From contig NZ_LN929895.1 in NCBI RefSeq assembly GCF_001493375.1, positions 268,126 to 332,125 of the forward strand: a stretch of DNA of 64,000 bases, read 5' to 3'. Positions within the stretch are counted from its first letter, which is position 1. Every line of letters begins with the position of its first letter. Positions 46,892 through 54,882 of the stretch are shown here, piece by piece. A model generated the notes under the pieces. It was not told where the DNA came from. It was given only the letters and a program-made list of their open reading frames with translations, and did not search any database. The stretch is from Streptomyces specialis (GTDB lineage: Bacteria > Actinomycetota > Actinomycetes > Streptomycetales > Streptomycetaceae). The translations under genes were made by a program, and so were the position numbers.

Positions 46892-47971
46892 ATGGTCCAG
46901 GCCGTTCTGCTGCCCGCCGTGGGCGCCCCGCTCGAACTCGTCGACATCGCGCTGCCCGAGCCGGGGCCGGGCCAGGTCCGCGTCAAGGTGGCCGCCGCCG
47001 GTGTCTGCCACTCGGACCTGTCCCTCGCGAAGGGCGTGCTGCGCACCCTCGCCCCGGTCGTGCTCGGCCACGAGGGCGCGGGCACCGTGGTCGCGGTCGG
47101 CGAGGGCGTCGAGTCGGTCCGGCCCGGTGACGCCGTGCTGCTCAACTGGGCGCCCGCGTGCGGGAACTGCCACCTGTGCGAGCTGGGCGAGCCCTGGCTG
47201 TGCGAGCACGCCCTCGACGGCGCGGCGGCCCCGTACGCCACGCTCGGCGACGGCACCCCGGTCTACCCGGGCCTGGGCACCGGCGCGTTCGCCGAGGAGA
47301 CCGTCGTCGCCGAACGCGCGGTGCTGCCCCTGCCGCCCGGCGTGCCGCTGACGACCGCGGCCCTGCTGGGCTGCGCGGTGCTCACCGGCTACGGCGCCGT
47401 CCACAACGCGGCGCGGATCCGCGCCGGCGAGTCCGTGGTCGTCTACGGCCTCGGCGGGGTCGGCCTCTCCGTGCTCCAGTCCGCGCGGATCGCCGGGGCC
47501 GACCCGGTCATCGCGGTGGACATCTCCCCGGAGAAGGAGGAGCTGGCGCTGCGCCACGGCGCGACCGCGTTCCTGCTCGCCGACGACCGGACGGCCCGCG
47601 CGGTCCGCGAACTCACCGGCGGCCACGGCGCCGACCACGCCATCGAGTGCGTCGGCCGGGCGGATGTGATCCGCACCGCCTGGTCCTCGACCCGCCGCGG
47701 CGGCCACACGACGGTCGTCGGCGTGGGGGGCAAGGACGACAAGCTGACGCTCTCGGCGATGGAGATCTTCCACTTCGCCCGCACCCTGTCCGGCTGCGTC
47801 TACGGCAACAGCGACCCGGCCCGCGACATCCCGGTCCTCGCCGATCTGGTCCGCACCGAACGCCTCGACCTCGACGCCCTGGTCACCGACCGGATCGGGC
47901 TGGGCGACGTCCAGGAGGCGTTCGACCGGATGGCGGCGGGCAAGGGCGGCCGTTCCCTCGTGATCTTCTGA
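46892..47971 (+). CDS. Zinc-dependent alcohol dehydrogenase (MDR, class III-like)
   Basis: A medium-chain dehydrogenase of 359 residues with catalytic zinc ligands (GVCHSD, GHEGAG), four structural-zinc cysteines in CGNCHLCELGEPWLC, and the cofactor motif YGLGGVGLSV. It is closest in style to the alcohol or thiol-adduct dehydrogenases of actinobacteria (NDMA- or mycothiol-type). The substrate is unproven. Likely an operon with the ALDH. Confidence 0.9.
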   Translation: MVQAVLLPAVGAPLELVDIALPEPGPGQVRVKVAAAGVCHSDLSLAKGVLRTLAPVVLGHEGAGTVVAVGEGVESVRPGDAVLLNWAPACGNCHLCELGEPWLCEHALDGAAAPYATLGDGTPVYPGLGTGAFAEETVVAERAVLPLPPGVPLTTAALLGCAVLTGYGAVHNAARIRAGESVVVYGLGGVGLSVLQSARIAGADPVIAVDISPEKEELALRHGATAFLLADDRTARAVRELTGGHGADHAIECVGRADVIRTAWSSTRRGGHTTVVGVGGKDDKLTLSAMEIFHFARTLSGCVYGNSDPARDIPVLADLVRTERLDLDALVTDRIGLGDVQEAFDRMAAGKGGRSLVIF

Positions 47972-48128
47972 CCGGACCACGGCGGAATCCGATTCTTATG
48001 TTTTTGTCCGACTTTGACCGGTCGGGCCCCGGTGTATTGGCCGGGGATTTGTGTCATCTTTACCTGGGGCGCGCTACCGTGGCGCCTGATATGGGACGTT
48101 CGGTTACGTTCCCTTGGAGGTGGAAGTC

Positions 48129-48404
48129 ATGGGTCAGATCGGTGCCAGGGAGCTCATTCTCCTCGCCATCGTCGTGCTGCTCGTTTTCGGGGCGAAGCGC
48201 CTGCCGGACATCGCCCGCTCGCTGGGCAAGTCCGCGCGCATCCTCAAGAGCGAGACGGCGGCCTTGAAGGCCGAGAGCGCCGCGACCCCGCCCCAGGGGG
48301 GCGAGCCGCAGGCTCCGACGGTGGCGAAGACGATCCAGTCCGCGCCCGGCGACGTGGCCGGCGCCCGGCCCGTCGAGGAGCCGAGGCCGGCTCAGCAGAG
48401 CTGA
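48129..48404 (+). CDS. tatA: Sec-independent translocase TatA
   Basis: A 91-residue Tat pore-forming subunit: short N-terminal helix (ELILLAIVVLLVFGA), hinge KRLPDIARSLGKSARIL amphipathic helix, and an Ala/Pro/Glu tail. ATG at 48129 has GGAGG upstream at about 9-nt spacing. No tatC is in the window; TatA here may be an additional copy. Confidence 0.93.
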   Translation: MGQIGARELILLAIVVLLVFGAKRLPDIARSLGKSARILKSETAALKAESAATPPQGGEPQAPTVAKTIQSAPGDVAGARPVEEPRPAQQS

Positions 48405-48420
48405 GGCCCCGCGGCCTCAG
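48401..48420. terminator. Bidirectional terminator between tatA and dedA
   Basis: CTGAGGC pairs with GCCTCAG around CCCGCG. It spans both convergent stop codons, so it can serve both genes. There is no marked T run. Confidence 0.55.
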
Positions 48421-49115
48421 CGGTGGGCGTCCCGCCCCTGGCCCGTCGCGGCCTGGGGCGGTTCGGCGTTCCCCGACGCGGCGGTGCTCCGGCCCGCGCG
48501 CCGGGCGCGCAGGTACTCGATGGCGATCGGCACGACCGACAGCAGCACGATGAGGATCAGGATCAGCTCGACGTGCTCGCGCACGAAGTCGACCTTGCCC
48601 AGCGCGGCGCCCAGCAGCGTCACGCCCGCGCCCCACAGCACACCGCCGATGATGTTGAACGTGACGAACGCGCGGTAGTCCATCCGGCACACGCCCGCGA
48701 TGATCGGCGTGAACGTGCGCACGATCGGTACGAAGCGGGCCAGGACCAGCGACTTCGGGCCGTGCTTCTCGAAGAACACGTGGGCCTTCTCCACGTTCTC
48801 CTGCTTGAACAGGCGGGAGTCCGGCCGGTTGAAGAGGGCCGGGCCGACCTTGCGGCCGAAGAGGTACCCCACCTGGTCGCCGAGCACCGCCGCCACCGAG
48901 ATCAGCACGCACATCAGCCACAGCGGATAGTGCAGGTACTGGTCGGTGGAGACCAGCAGCCCGGCCGTGAACAGCAGCGAGTCGCCCGGCAGGAAGAAGC
49001 CGATGAGCAGGCCCGACTCGGCGAAGACGACGACCAGGATGCCGATCAGGCCGAAAGCCTCGATGAGCTGCTCCGGGTCCAGCCAACTGGGACCGAGAGC
49101 GAGAGAATCCGTCAA
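48417..49115 (-). CDS. DedA-family membrane protein
   Basis: A DedA/VTT-domain protein of about 232 residues. These proteins flip phospholipids or undecaprenyl phosphate and support membrane homeostasis. The motif FAESGLLIGFFLPGDSLLF and RFVPIVRTFTPIIAGVCRM are typical. The start is uncertain: TTG at 49115 gives a sensible N-terminus, since no ATG or GTG lies close to the conserved region. Confidence 0.87.
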   Translation of the reverse strand: MTDSLALGPSWLDPEQLIEAFGLIGILVVVFAESGLLIGFFLPGDSLLFTAGLLVSTDQYLHYPLWLMCVLISVAAVLGDQVGYLFGRKVGPALFNRPDSRLFKQENVEKAHVFFEKHGPKSLVLARFVPIVRTFTPIIAGVCRMDYRAFVTFNIIGGVLWGAGVTLLGAALGKVDFVREHVELILILIVLLSVVPIAIEYLRARRAGRSTAASGNAEPPQAATGQGRDAHR

Positions 49116-49218
49116 GAGGAACCCCTGATGCGCGGGCGATGGGTGTCCCGCCAGGCTATCAACCTCCGTGCCCCCGGCCCCTCTTCCCGGACGCCTGCCC
49201 GGTGCCTGCCCTATGTCT

Positions 49219-49256
49219 TCCGTGATGCCTTCCGTGGTGCCTTCCGTGGTGCCGTC
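49219..49256. repeat. Short tandem repeat CTTCCGTGGTGC (x3, imperfect)
   Basis: The 12-nt unit CTTCCGTGRTGC occurs three times in a row, the first with an A for G, followed by a degenerate copy. It lies in the divergent intergenic region upstream of the DedA gene and about 35 nt before the sigma-type promoter at 49291. Confidence 0.6.
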
Positions 49257-49290
49257 CGCGGCGTGGCACCGGGCGCGGCGAAAGTCGTCC

Positions 49291-49318
49291 GCAACATTCT
49301 CCCGGCCCCACCGCATCA
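49291..49318 (+). promoter_or_regulatory. ECF-type promoter of secreted two-module protein
   Basis: GCAACAT at 49291-49297 and CGCATCA at 49312-49318 are separated by 14 nt. The identical pair at identical spacing occurs at 50682-50709 before the sigma gene. GCAAC is the type of -35 core seen for ECF sigma factors. It sits 65 nt upstream of the start codon. Confidence 0.75.
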
Positions 49319-49383
49319 ACAGGGGTAACGGGGCGAGCCGCGGATCACCGGCGGCGAGCCGAGACCGACGGAGGGGTACGGGA

Positions 49384-50637
49384 ATGATCAACGGGGTAGC
49401 GGGACGCAAGCCGCGCTGGAGCCGGCGCCTGGGGCTGTCCGCCGCGATAGCGACGCTCGCGGCGGTGAGCACGGCCGCCGCCATCCAGCCGAGCTACGGG
49501 GCGGAGGGGTCGGAGACCCCCCGCACCGGCGAGGAGCTGATCGAGGCGCTGACCGCGCTGCTGCCGGAGGGTGTGGAGATCACGGGTTCCGAGGGCGAGG
49601 GCCTGGACGTGGTCTCCGACCCGTACGCGTCGCTTCAGGTCGAGGACGGCGCGGGCGGGGCGTCGGTCGACCTCGGGCTGTACCGGTGGGCGACGGACGA
49701 CTGGCGGGCGGACTCCGGCTGCGCGTCGTGGGGGCTTGTGCCGGAGGACGGTGCCACCTGCGAGGAGACCGAGCTGCCTGACGGCTCCGTGCTCTCGCTG
49801 ATCACCTGGGAGTGGGACGAGGAGGGCGTTCCCGAGGAGGGCGTCGATCCCTGGTCGGGCCGGAGCTGGGACGTCTACCTGGAGGGCCCCGGCGGTTCCG
49901 GGCTGGACGAGCCGGGCGGTCGCGCGGTCTCGCTGTCGCTCTACAAGGACTTCACGGAGACCGGTGACCCCGGTTCCTACACCCCGCCGGTCGACATCGA
50001 CGAGCTCGCGGAGATAGTCCAGGAGCCCGTCTGGCAGGACGTGCTGGACGCGGCGGACGAGCAGTACGGGCCGCCGGAGGACTGGTCGGACGAGCCCAGC
50101 AGCGACATCCCGGCCGCCGAGCTGCGCGCGACCTTCCGCGAGCTGGCGCCGGAGGGCCTGGAGATCACCGACGGCGAGGACGACGAGCCGGGCTGGGCGT
50201 CGCTGACGATCGACGACGGGAACGGCCCGGCGCAGATCGACATCACCACCTGGGACGCGGACAGCGGGCTGAGCGCCATCGAGGAGGGCGAGTCGGCGGC
50301 CGAGCTGTCCGTGGAGTCCTACGAGAGCGAGGTCGACCTCTCGGCGGTCGGTCCCGACGGGATCGAGGGCGGCGACGGTACCGAGCCGGCCGGGACCGAG
50401 GGCCCCGACTGCGAGACCGAGGTGCTGAACGACGGCACCGAGATCGTCTCCTGCTCGTGGCCGTCGACCGGCGAGGACGACCCGGTGGCGCTGTGGTGGG
50501 CCGCGGTCTACTACCCGGACGGTTCCTCGCTGGACATCACCCAGAGCGATGACACCGGGGACAACGCCGCTCCCCTCACCCTGGCGGAGCTGACCGGCAT
50601 CGCCTCCGCCGACGAGTGGCGCGCGCTCCTCGGCTGA
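49384..50637 (+). CDS. Secreted two-module Cys-pair protein, paralogue of 51303-52604
   Basis: A 417-residue acidic protein. The N-terminal 40 residues form a signal peptide (RRLGLSAAIATLAAVSTAAA). Two copies of a module follow. Module 1 (about 45-240) begins TGEELIEALTALLPEGVEIT, has a Cys pair (C-x12-C, CASWGLVPEDGATC) and ends in LAEIVQEPVWQDVL. Module 2 (about 245-417) has RATFRELAPEGLEIT, a second Cys pair (C-x13-C) and [12 protein letters not shown], and ends LTGIASADEWRALL. I know no family for it. The promoter matches that of the nearby sigma gene, which suggests a direct target. Confidence 0.8.
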   Translation: MINGVAGRKPRWSRRLGLSAAIATLAAVSTAAAIQPSYGAEGSETPRTGEELIEALTALLPEGVEITGSEGEGLDVVSDPYASLQVEDGAGGASVDLGLYRWATDDWRADSGCASWGLVPEDGATCEETELPDGSVLSLITWEWDEEGVPEEGVDPWSGRSWDVYLEGPGGSGLDEPGGRAVSLSLYKDFTETGDPGSYTPPVDIDELAEIVQEPVWQDVLDAADEQYGPPEDWSDEPSSDIPAAELRATFRELAPEGLEITDGEDDEPGWASLTIDDGNGPAQIDITTWDADSGLSAIEEGESAAELSVESYESEVDLSAVGPDGIEGGDGTEPAGTEGPDCETEVLNDGTEIVSCSWPSTGEDDPVALWWAAVYYPDGSSLDITQSDDTGDNAAPLTLAELTGIASADEWRALLG

Positions 50638-50681
50638 CCGGTCACGGACCGGACCCGGCCGGAAAAGGATGGCCCACTGGT

Positions 50682-50709
50682 GCAACATAAGTGACCGGCT
50701 CACGCATCA
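50682..50709 (+). promoter_or_regulatory. ECF-type promoter of sigma gene (autoregulation)
   Basis: GCAACAT (50682-50688), 14 nt, CGCATCA (50703-50709): the same as at 49291-49318. It lies 49 nt upstream of the sigma-factor ATG and suggests that the sigma factor transcribes its own gene. Confidence 0.75.
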
Positions 50710-50758
50710 GTAGGAGTGCAGGGGCACGACAGGGCAGGCCGATCGCGAGGGGGAGCGG

Positions 50759-51265
50759 ATGAAGAAGCGTGATCTGGAGGAGTTCCACGACTTCGCCACA
50801 CGCCGCGGATCCGCGCTCTACCGGTCGGCCTGCCTGCTCACCAGTGGGGACACCCACCTCGCGGAGGATCTCGTGCAGGAGACCCTCGGCCGCATGTACA
50901 TTGCGTGGGGCCGGAGGAAGTGCATCGACAATCCGGCCGCCTATGCCCAGACCGTGCTGGTCCGGGTCTATCTGGCGCACCGCAGGCGCCGCAGCAGCGG
51001 TGAGAGTCCGGTGGTGCGCCTCCCCGAGCAGACGGTCGAGCAGGGGGACTCACCGCTGCGGGTCACGCTGCTTCAGGCGCTGGCGGAGCTGCCGCGCCTG
51101 GACCGCGCCGTCCTGGTGCTGCGGTTCTGGGAGGACCTCAGCGTGGAGCAGACCGCCGAGATCCTCCGCACCAGTTCCAGCGCCGTCCGCACCCGGAGCA
51201 GCCGCGCGCTGAGCAAGCTCCGCACCCAGCTCGGTGACACGGGCTTCGCGGAGCTGACCGCTTGA
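50759..51265 (+). CDS. SigE-family ECF RNA polymerase sigma factor
   Basis: A 168-residue ECF sigma of the SigE family. Region 2 contains EEFHDFATRRGSALYRSACLL and AEDLVQETLGRMYIAW. Region 4 contains LPRLDRAVLVLRFWEDLSVEQTAEIL and an HTH (SSSAVRTRSSRALSKLR). It is the minimal two-domain form with no C-terminal extension. It lies 37 nt before a membrane protein that may hold it at the membrane. The promoter upstream matches the secreted paralogue gene, so positive autoregulation is likely. Confidence 0.92.
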   Translation: MKKRDLEEFHDFATRRGSALYRSACLLTSGDTHLAEDLVQETLGRMYIAWGRRKCIDNPAAYAQTVLVRVYLAHRRRRSSGESPVVRLPEQTVEQGDSPLRVTLLQALAELPRLDRAVLVLRFWEDLSVEQTAEILRTSSSAVRTRSSRALSKLRTQLGDTGFAELTA

Positions 51266-51302
51266 GCAGGGCCGACGCAAGCCCAGGAAGGAGGACCCAG
51301 CG

Positions 51303-52604
51303 ATGACGAACGACGACTACACGGATCTCGAGCGGGAGTTCAGCGCCATGCTGCGCCAGACGGGGAACGGGTTTCATCACGATCCCCAGGCCCTGGCGGA
51401 GAGCGGGATGCGGCGAGGCCGGGCGCGGCTGTGGCGGCGCCGGGCCGGAGTGCTCGGCGGCACCGTCTCGGCGACGGCGATCGCCGTGGGCGCCGTCTAT
51501 CTGCCGGGTCTGGGGGACGACGGCCAGGTGACCGCGGCTCCGCCGGAGACCGGTCAGGACATGATCGAGACCCTGACCGAGATGCTGCCGGACTCCTACA
51601 CGGTGAGCGAGGTGCTGGGCGCGGCCGGACCCGCGACCACCGCCGACCCCCATGTGTCGCTCGTCGCCGAGGACGGCGCGGGGGTCAGCTTCACCATCGA
51701 TCTCGACCTGACGCGCTGGCAGAGCGAGGACTGGCGCGCCGACGCGGGCTGCTCGGTGTGGGACGAGGAGGCGGGCGCGACCTGCGACCAGACCGAGCTG
51801 GACGGAGGGTCCCTGCTCGTCTCGCGGACCATGGACTACAGCGCCGAGGACCTGTCGATCGGGGCGCCGGACGGAGTGCCGGTCGGCGACGACTCGATGG
51901 CCCAGCGGTCCTGGGGGGTCGGGCTGGAGAGCCCGAGCGGCCCGGCCGCGGAGGCCGAGGGCTTCCGCTCGGTGACCATGACGGTGACCGCGGAGGGGAC
52001 CGAGGGCGCCGCCGGGGTTCCGGACGTCCCGCCGGTGGAGCTGACCCTCCTGGAGGAGATCGTCCAGGACGCGGTGTGGCAGCGGGTCTTCGACCAGGTG
52101 GACGCGGAGTACGAGGCGCCGGAGGCATACGCCGGGTGGAACAGCTCGGTGGAGCCCCAGGAGCTGCTCGCCCTGTTCCGCGAGCTGGCCCCGGCCGGGC
52201 TGGAGATCACCGACAGCGGCGACTCGTATCCCGGCTATGCCGCGCTGGAGGTCGGCGACGGCGAGAGCACGGCGCTGGTGGAGATCAACGCGTGGGCGCC
52301 CGGCTCGTTCCCCGACGGCTGGAGCATGGACGACGGTGACCTGGAGGACCCGTCCGGAATGGGCGACGCCGGCTGCGAGCCGTATGCCACCGGCGACGAG
52401 AGCACCGAGGTCCTGCGGTGCCCCGACCCGGAGGCCGGCACCTGGATGATCGACGTCTACTACGCGGACGGCTCGTCGCTGGACATCACGGAGACCGTGG
52501 AGGTCCCGGCCGGTGCCGGTGAGGAGGCCGTCGGCCCGCTGAGCCTGGACGAGCTGACGGAGATCGGTGCCTCACCGGAGTGGCGGGCGCTTCTCCAGGA
52601 CTGA
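51303..52604 (+). CDS. Membrane-anchored two-module Cys-pair protein, putative anti-sigma/sensor
   Basis: A 433-residue protein: cytoplasmic N-terminus of about 47 residues with an acidic helix ([17 protein letters not shown]) and basic patch, one membrane segment ([20 protein letters not shown]), and a large external part. The external part has two modules: [15 protein letters not shown] with C-x10-C and [13 protein letters not shown], then [16 protein letters not shown] with C-x14-C and [12 protein letters not shown]. The last residues EWRALLQD match the end of the secreted paralogue. Position next to sigma and topology suggest an anti-sigma factor, but the N-terminus lacks a zinc-binding HxxxCxxC motif. 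Confidence 0.78.
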   Translation: MTNDDYTDLEREFSAMLRQTGNGFHHDPQALAESGMRRGRARLWRRRAGVLGGTVSATAIAVGAVYLPGLGDDGQVTAAPPETGQDMIETLTEMLPDSYTVSEVLGAAGPATTADPHVSLVAEDGAGVSFTIDLDLTRWQSEDWRADAGCSVWDEEAGATCDQTELDGGSLLVSRTMDYSAEDLSIGAPDGVPVGDDSMAQRSWGVGLESPSGPAAEAEGFRSVTMTVTAEGTEGAAGVPDVPPVELTLLEEIVQDAVWQRVFDQVDAEYEAPEAYAGWNSSVEPQELLALFRELAPAGLEITDSGDSYPGYAALEVGDGESTALVEINAWAPGSFPDGWSMDDGDLEDPSGMGDAGCEPYATGDESTEVLRCPDPEAGTWMIDVYYADGSSLDITETVEVPAGAGEEAVGPLSLDELTEIGASPEWRALLQD

Positions 52605-52698
52605 GGCGGAACGCGCAGGACGGGAGAGGCGTGGGCGCGCGCCCGTGGTGCATGATGTGGCTGCGCACTCCTGTACGAGCATTCGGAAGGCTGGCGAC

Positions 52699-53403
52699 AT
52701 GATCCGCTCCCACCGGCGTCTGGCGACGGCGTTCCTGTGCGTCGGGCTGCTGACGCTGACCGCTTGCGGTTCCGAGGACGGGACCGGGTCCGGGTCCGGC
52801 GCCGACAAGGGCTCCGACGCCGTCCCGCCGGGCGCGTCGGAGAGCACCCCCGCCGAGGGGCCGGGCGGTTCGCCGACCGACCCGGCCGGCGTCGAGGTGC
52901 CGGACGTGTCCCGTGCCGTCATCCACACCAGCGAGGGCGACATCGCGCTCACCCTCTTCCCCGAGCAGGCCCCGCTGACCGTGACGAACTTCGCGGGTCT
53001 CGCCGACGGCTCCATCCAGTGGTCGGGGCAGGAGGACGGCGAGCCGCTGTACGACGGCACGATCTTCCACCGGGTCATCGACGGTTTCATGATCCAGGGC
53101 GGTGACCCGGAGGGCACCGGCATGGGCGGGCCCGGGTATCAGTTCCAGGACGAGTTCGACCCGGAGCTGACGTTCGACGAGCCTTACCTGCTCGCCATGG
53201 CCAACTCCGGCGAGGACACGAACGGTTCGCAGTTCTTCATCACCGTCGCCCCGACCCCGCACCTCGACCAGTTGCACACCGTCTTCGGTGAGGTCGCCGA
53301 CGAGGAGAGCCGGGCCGTTGTGGACGCCATCGCGGCGACCGAGACCGACGCGCAGGACCGCCCGGTCGAGGACGTGGTCATCGAGTCGATCACCGTCGAG
53401 TGA
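52699..53403 (+). CDS. Cyclophilin-type peptidyl-prolyl isomerase lipoprotein
   Basis: A 234-residue lipoprotein with lipobox LLTLTAC (Cys near 23), a Ser/Gly/Asp/Pro linker (about 25-65), and a cyclophilin domain with [19 protein letters not shown] and [16 protein letters not shown]. It folds proteins outside the membrane. The catalytic Arg (FHRV) and the Phe/Gln pair are present. Confidence 0.93.
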   Translation: MIRSHRRLATAFLCVGLLTLTACGSEDGTGSGSGADKGSDAVPPGASESTPAEGPGGSPTDPAGVEVPDVSRAVIHTSEGDIALTLFPEQAPLTVTNFAGLADGSIQWSGQEDGEPLYDGTIFHRVIDGFMIQGGDPEGTGMGGPGYQFQDEFDPELTFDEPYLLAMANSGEDTNGSQFFITVAPTPHLDQLHTVFGEVADEESRAVVDAIAATETDAQDRPVEDVVIESITVE

Positions 53404-53430
53404 TCCGCGGGGGACGACCCGGGCGACCGG

Positions 53431-53775
53431 TCAGACCGGCTGCCGCTCGCGCATCGACTCGATGTGCGCCATGTGCCGCTTCCCCCAGGCGCTGAGGGGC
53501 TCCAGCGCCGCGTTGAGCGAGACGCCGAGCGCCGTCAGGGAGTACTCCACGCGCGGCGGCACCTCGCGGTAGACCTCGCGGTGCACGATCTCGTCCGCCT
53601 CCAGCTCCCTGAGCTGCTGGATCAGCACCTTCTCGCTGACCCCCGGCACCATCCGCCGCAGCTCGCCGAACCGCCGCGCGCCGTCGTGCAGCGCCCACAG
53701 GATCAGCACTTTCCATTTGCCGCCGACCACGTCGATGGCCGCGTCGATACCGCAACTGTAGGCACGCTTCGGCAT
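53431..53775 (-). CDS. HxlR-family winged-helix regulator
   Basis: A 114-residue HxlR regulator: one N-terminal Cys (AYSCGIDAA), DVVGGKWKVLILWALHDGARRFGEL, and a winged helix ending SLTALGVSLNAALEPLSAWG. Cys near residue 8 is typical of the redox- or electrophile-sensing members. It is divergent from the oxidoreductase at 53944, which it probably controls. Confidence 0.92.
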   Translation of the reverse strand: MPKRAYSCGIDAAIDVVGGKWKVLILWALHDGARRFGELRRMVPGVSEKVLIQQLRELEADEIVHREVYREVPPRVEYSLTALGVSLNAALEPLSAWGKRHMAHIESMRERQPV

Positions 53776-53807
53776 GTTGGTCTCCCGCCCATACTGACCT
53801 GGAGGTA

Positions 53808-53833
53808 GGTACCTGACAAAATAGTGGGTACTT
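53808..53833. promoter_or_regulatory. Paired GGTACYT elements, candidate HxlR operator
   Basis: GGTACCT at 53808-53814 and GGTACTT at 53827-53833 are direct repeats with 19-nt periodicity in the region between the divergent hxlR-type and oxidoreductase genes. GTAC-containing half-sites about two turns apart are the pattern for HxlR/YodB regulators. Confidence 0.5.
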
Positions 53834-53943
53834 GCCGACTGTACAGCCATGGATGAGCCTTGATCCCGTCACCCCCACACCCTTCCGAGGCGGCTTCCGA
53901 GCGGAGCTTCCCGGAGCATCTTCATGACGAGGACAGGACGACC

Positions 53944-54828
53944 ATGACCGACAGCAGGACCCCGGTGACCGTGATCGGCCTCGGCGCGATGGGCACCGCG
54001 CTGGCCGAAGCCCTCCTGGCCGGCGGACACGATGTGACCGTGTGGAACCGCACCTCCGCCAAGGCCGAGCCCCTGGCCGCCAAGGGCGCCCGCGCCGCCG
54101 CCACCGTCGAGGAGGCCATCGCCGCCTCCCCGCTGGTGATCGCCTGCGTGCTCGACTACCCGGCCCTCCACGCGACCCTCGACCCGGTCGCCACCGCCCT
54201 CGCGGACCGCGTCCTGGTCAACCTCACCAACGGCACCCCCGAGCAGGCCCGTGCCACCGCCGACTGGGCCACCGAGGCCGGCGCCCAGTACGTCGACGGC
54301 GGCATCATGGCCATTCCGCCGATGATCGGCCACCCCGGCTCGACGCTGCTGTACAGCGGCGCGCGGGAGGCGTTCGACACCCACCGCGAGACGCTGGAGC
54401 GGTTCGGCGTCGCCACCTACCTCGGCACCGACCCCGGCGCCGCCCCGCTCCACGACCTGGCGCTGCTGTGCGGCATGTACGGCATGTTCGGCGGCTTCTT
54501 CCACGCCGTGGGGCTGGTCGGCACCGAGGGGGTCAAGGCGAGCGAGTTCACCACCACGCTGCTGCTCCCCTGGCTGAACGCGATGATGACGGCGATGACC
54601 GAGTTCGCGCGCCTGATCGACGCGGGCGACTTCGAAAGCCGGGATTCCAACCTCGCCATGCAGTCCGCCGGCTACGTCAACCTCATCGAGGCCAGCCGCG
54701 CCCAGGGCCTGCGCACCGAGCTGATCGAGCCCATGCGGAACCTGATCGACCGCGCCGTCGCGGAGGGCAAGGGCGGCGAGGACCTGCCGGGTCTGATCAC
54801 CCTCCTCTCCGCCACTCCCTCCTCCTGA
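53944..54828 (+). CDS. NADPH-dependent imine reductase/6PGDH-like oxidoreductase
   Basis: A beta-hydroxyacid-dehydrogenase-like protein of 294 residues: N-terminal Rossmann fold VTVIGLGAMGTALAEALLAGG with WNRT for NADPH phosphate, then LVIACVLDYPALHATL and GGIMAIPPMIGHPGSTLLYSG. The all-helical C-terminal domain follows. This pattern is closer to the imine reductases (IREDs) of Streptomyces than to 6-phosphogluconate or hydroxyisobutyrate dehydrogenase. ATG at 53944 is chosen because the Rossmann motif follows within ten residues. Confidence 0.85.
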   Translation: MTDSRTPVTVIGLGAMGTALAEALLAGGHDVTVWNRTSAKAEPLAAKGARAAATVEEAIAASPLVIACVLDYPALHATLDPVATALADRVLVNLTNGTPEQARATADWATEAGAQYVDGGIMAIPPMIGHPGSTLLYSGAREAFDTHRETLERFGVATYLGTDPGAAPLHDLALLCGMYGMFGGFFHAVGLVGTEGVKASEFTTTLLLPWLNAMMTAMTEFARLIDAGDFESRDSNLAMQSAGYVNLIEASRAQGLRTELIEPMRNLIDRAVAEGKGGEDLPGLITLLSATPSS

Positions 54829-54882
54829 GCCCCTCCTCCTGAGCCGCTCCGCCCGAGCCGCTCCTCCAGGCCACCCGGGGCG

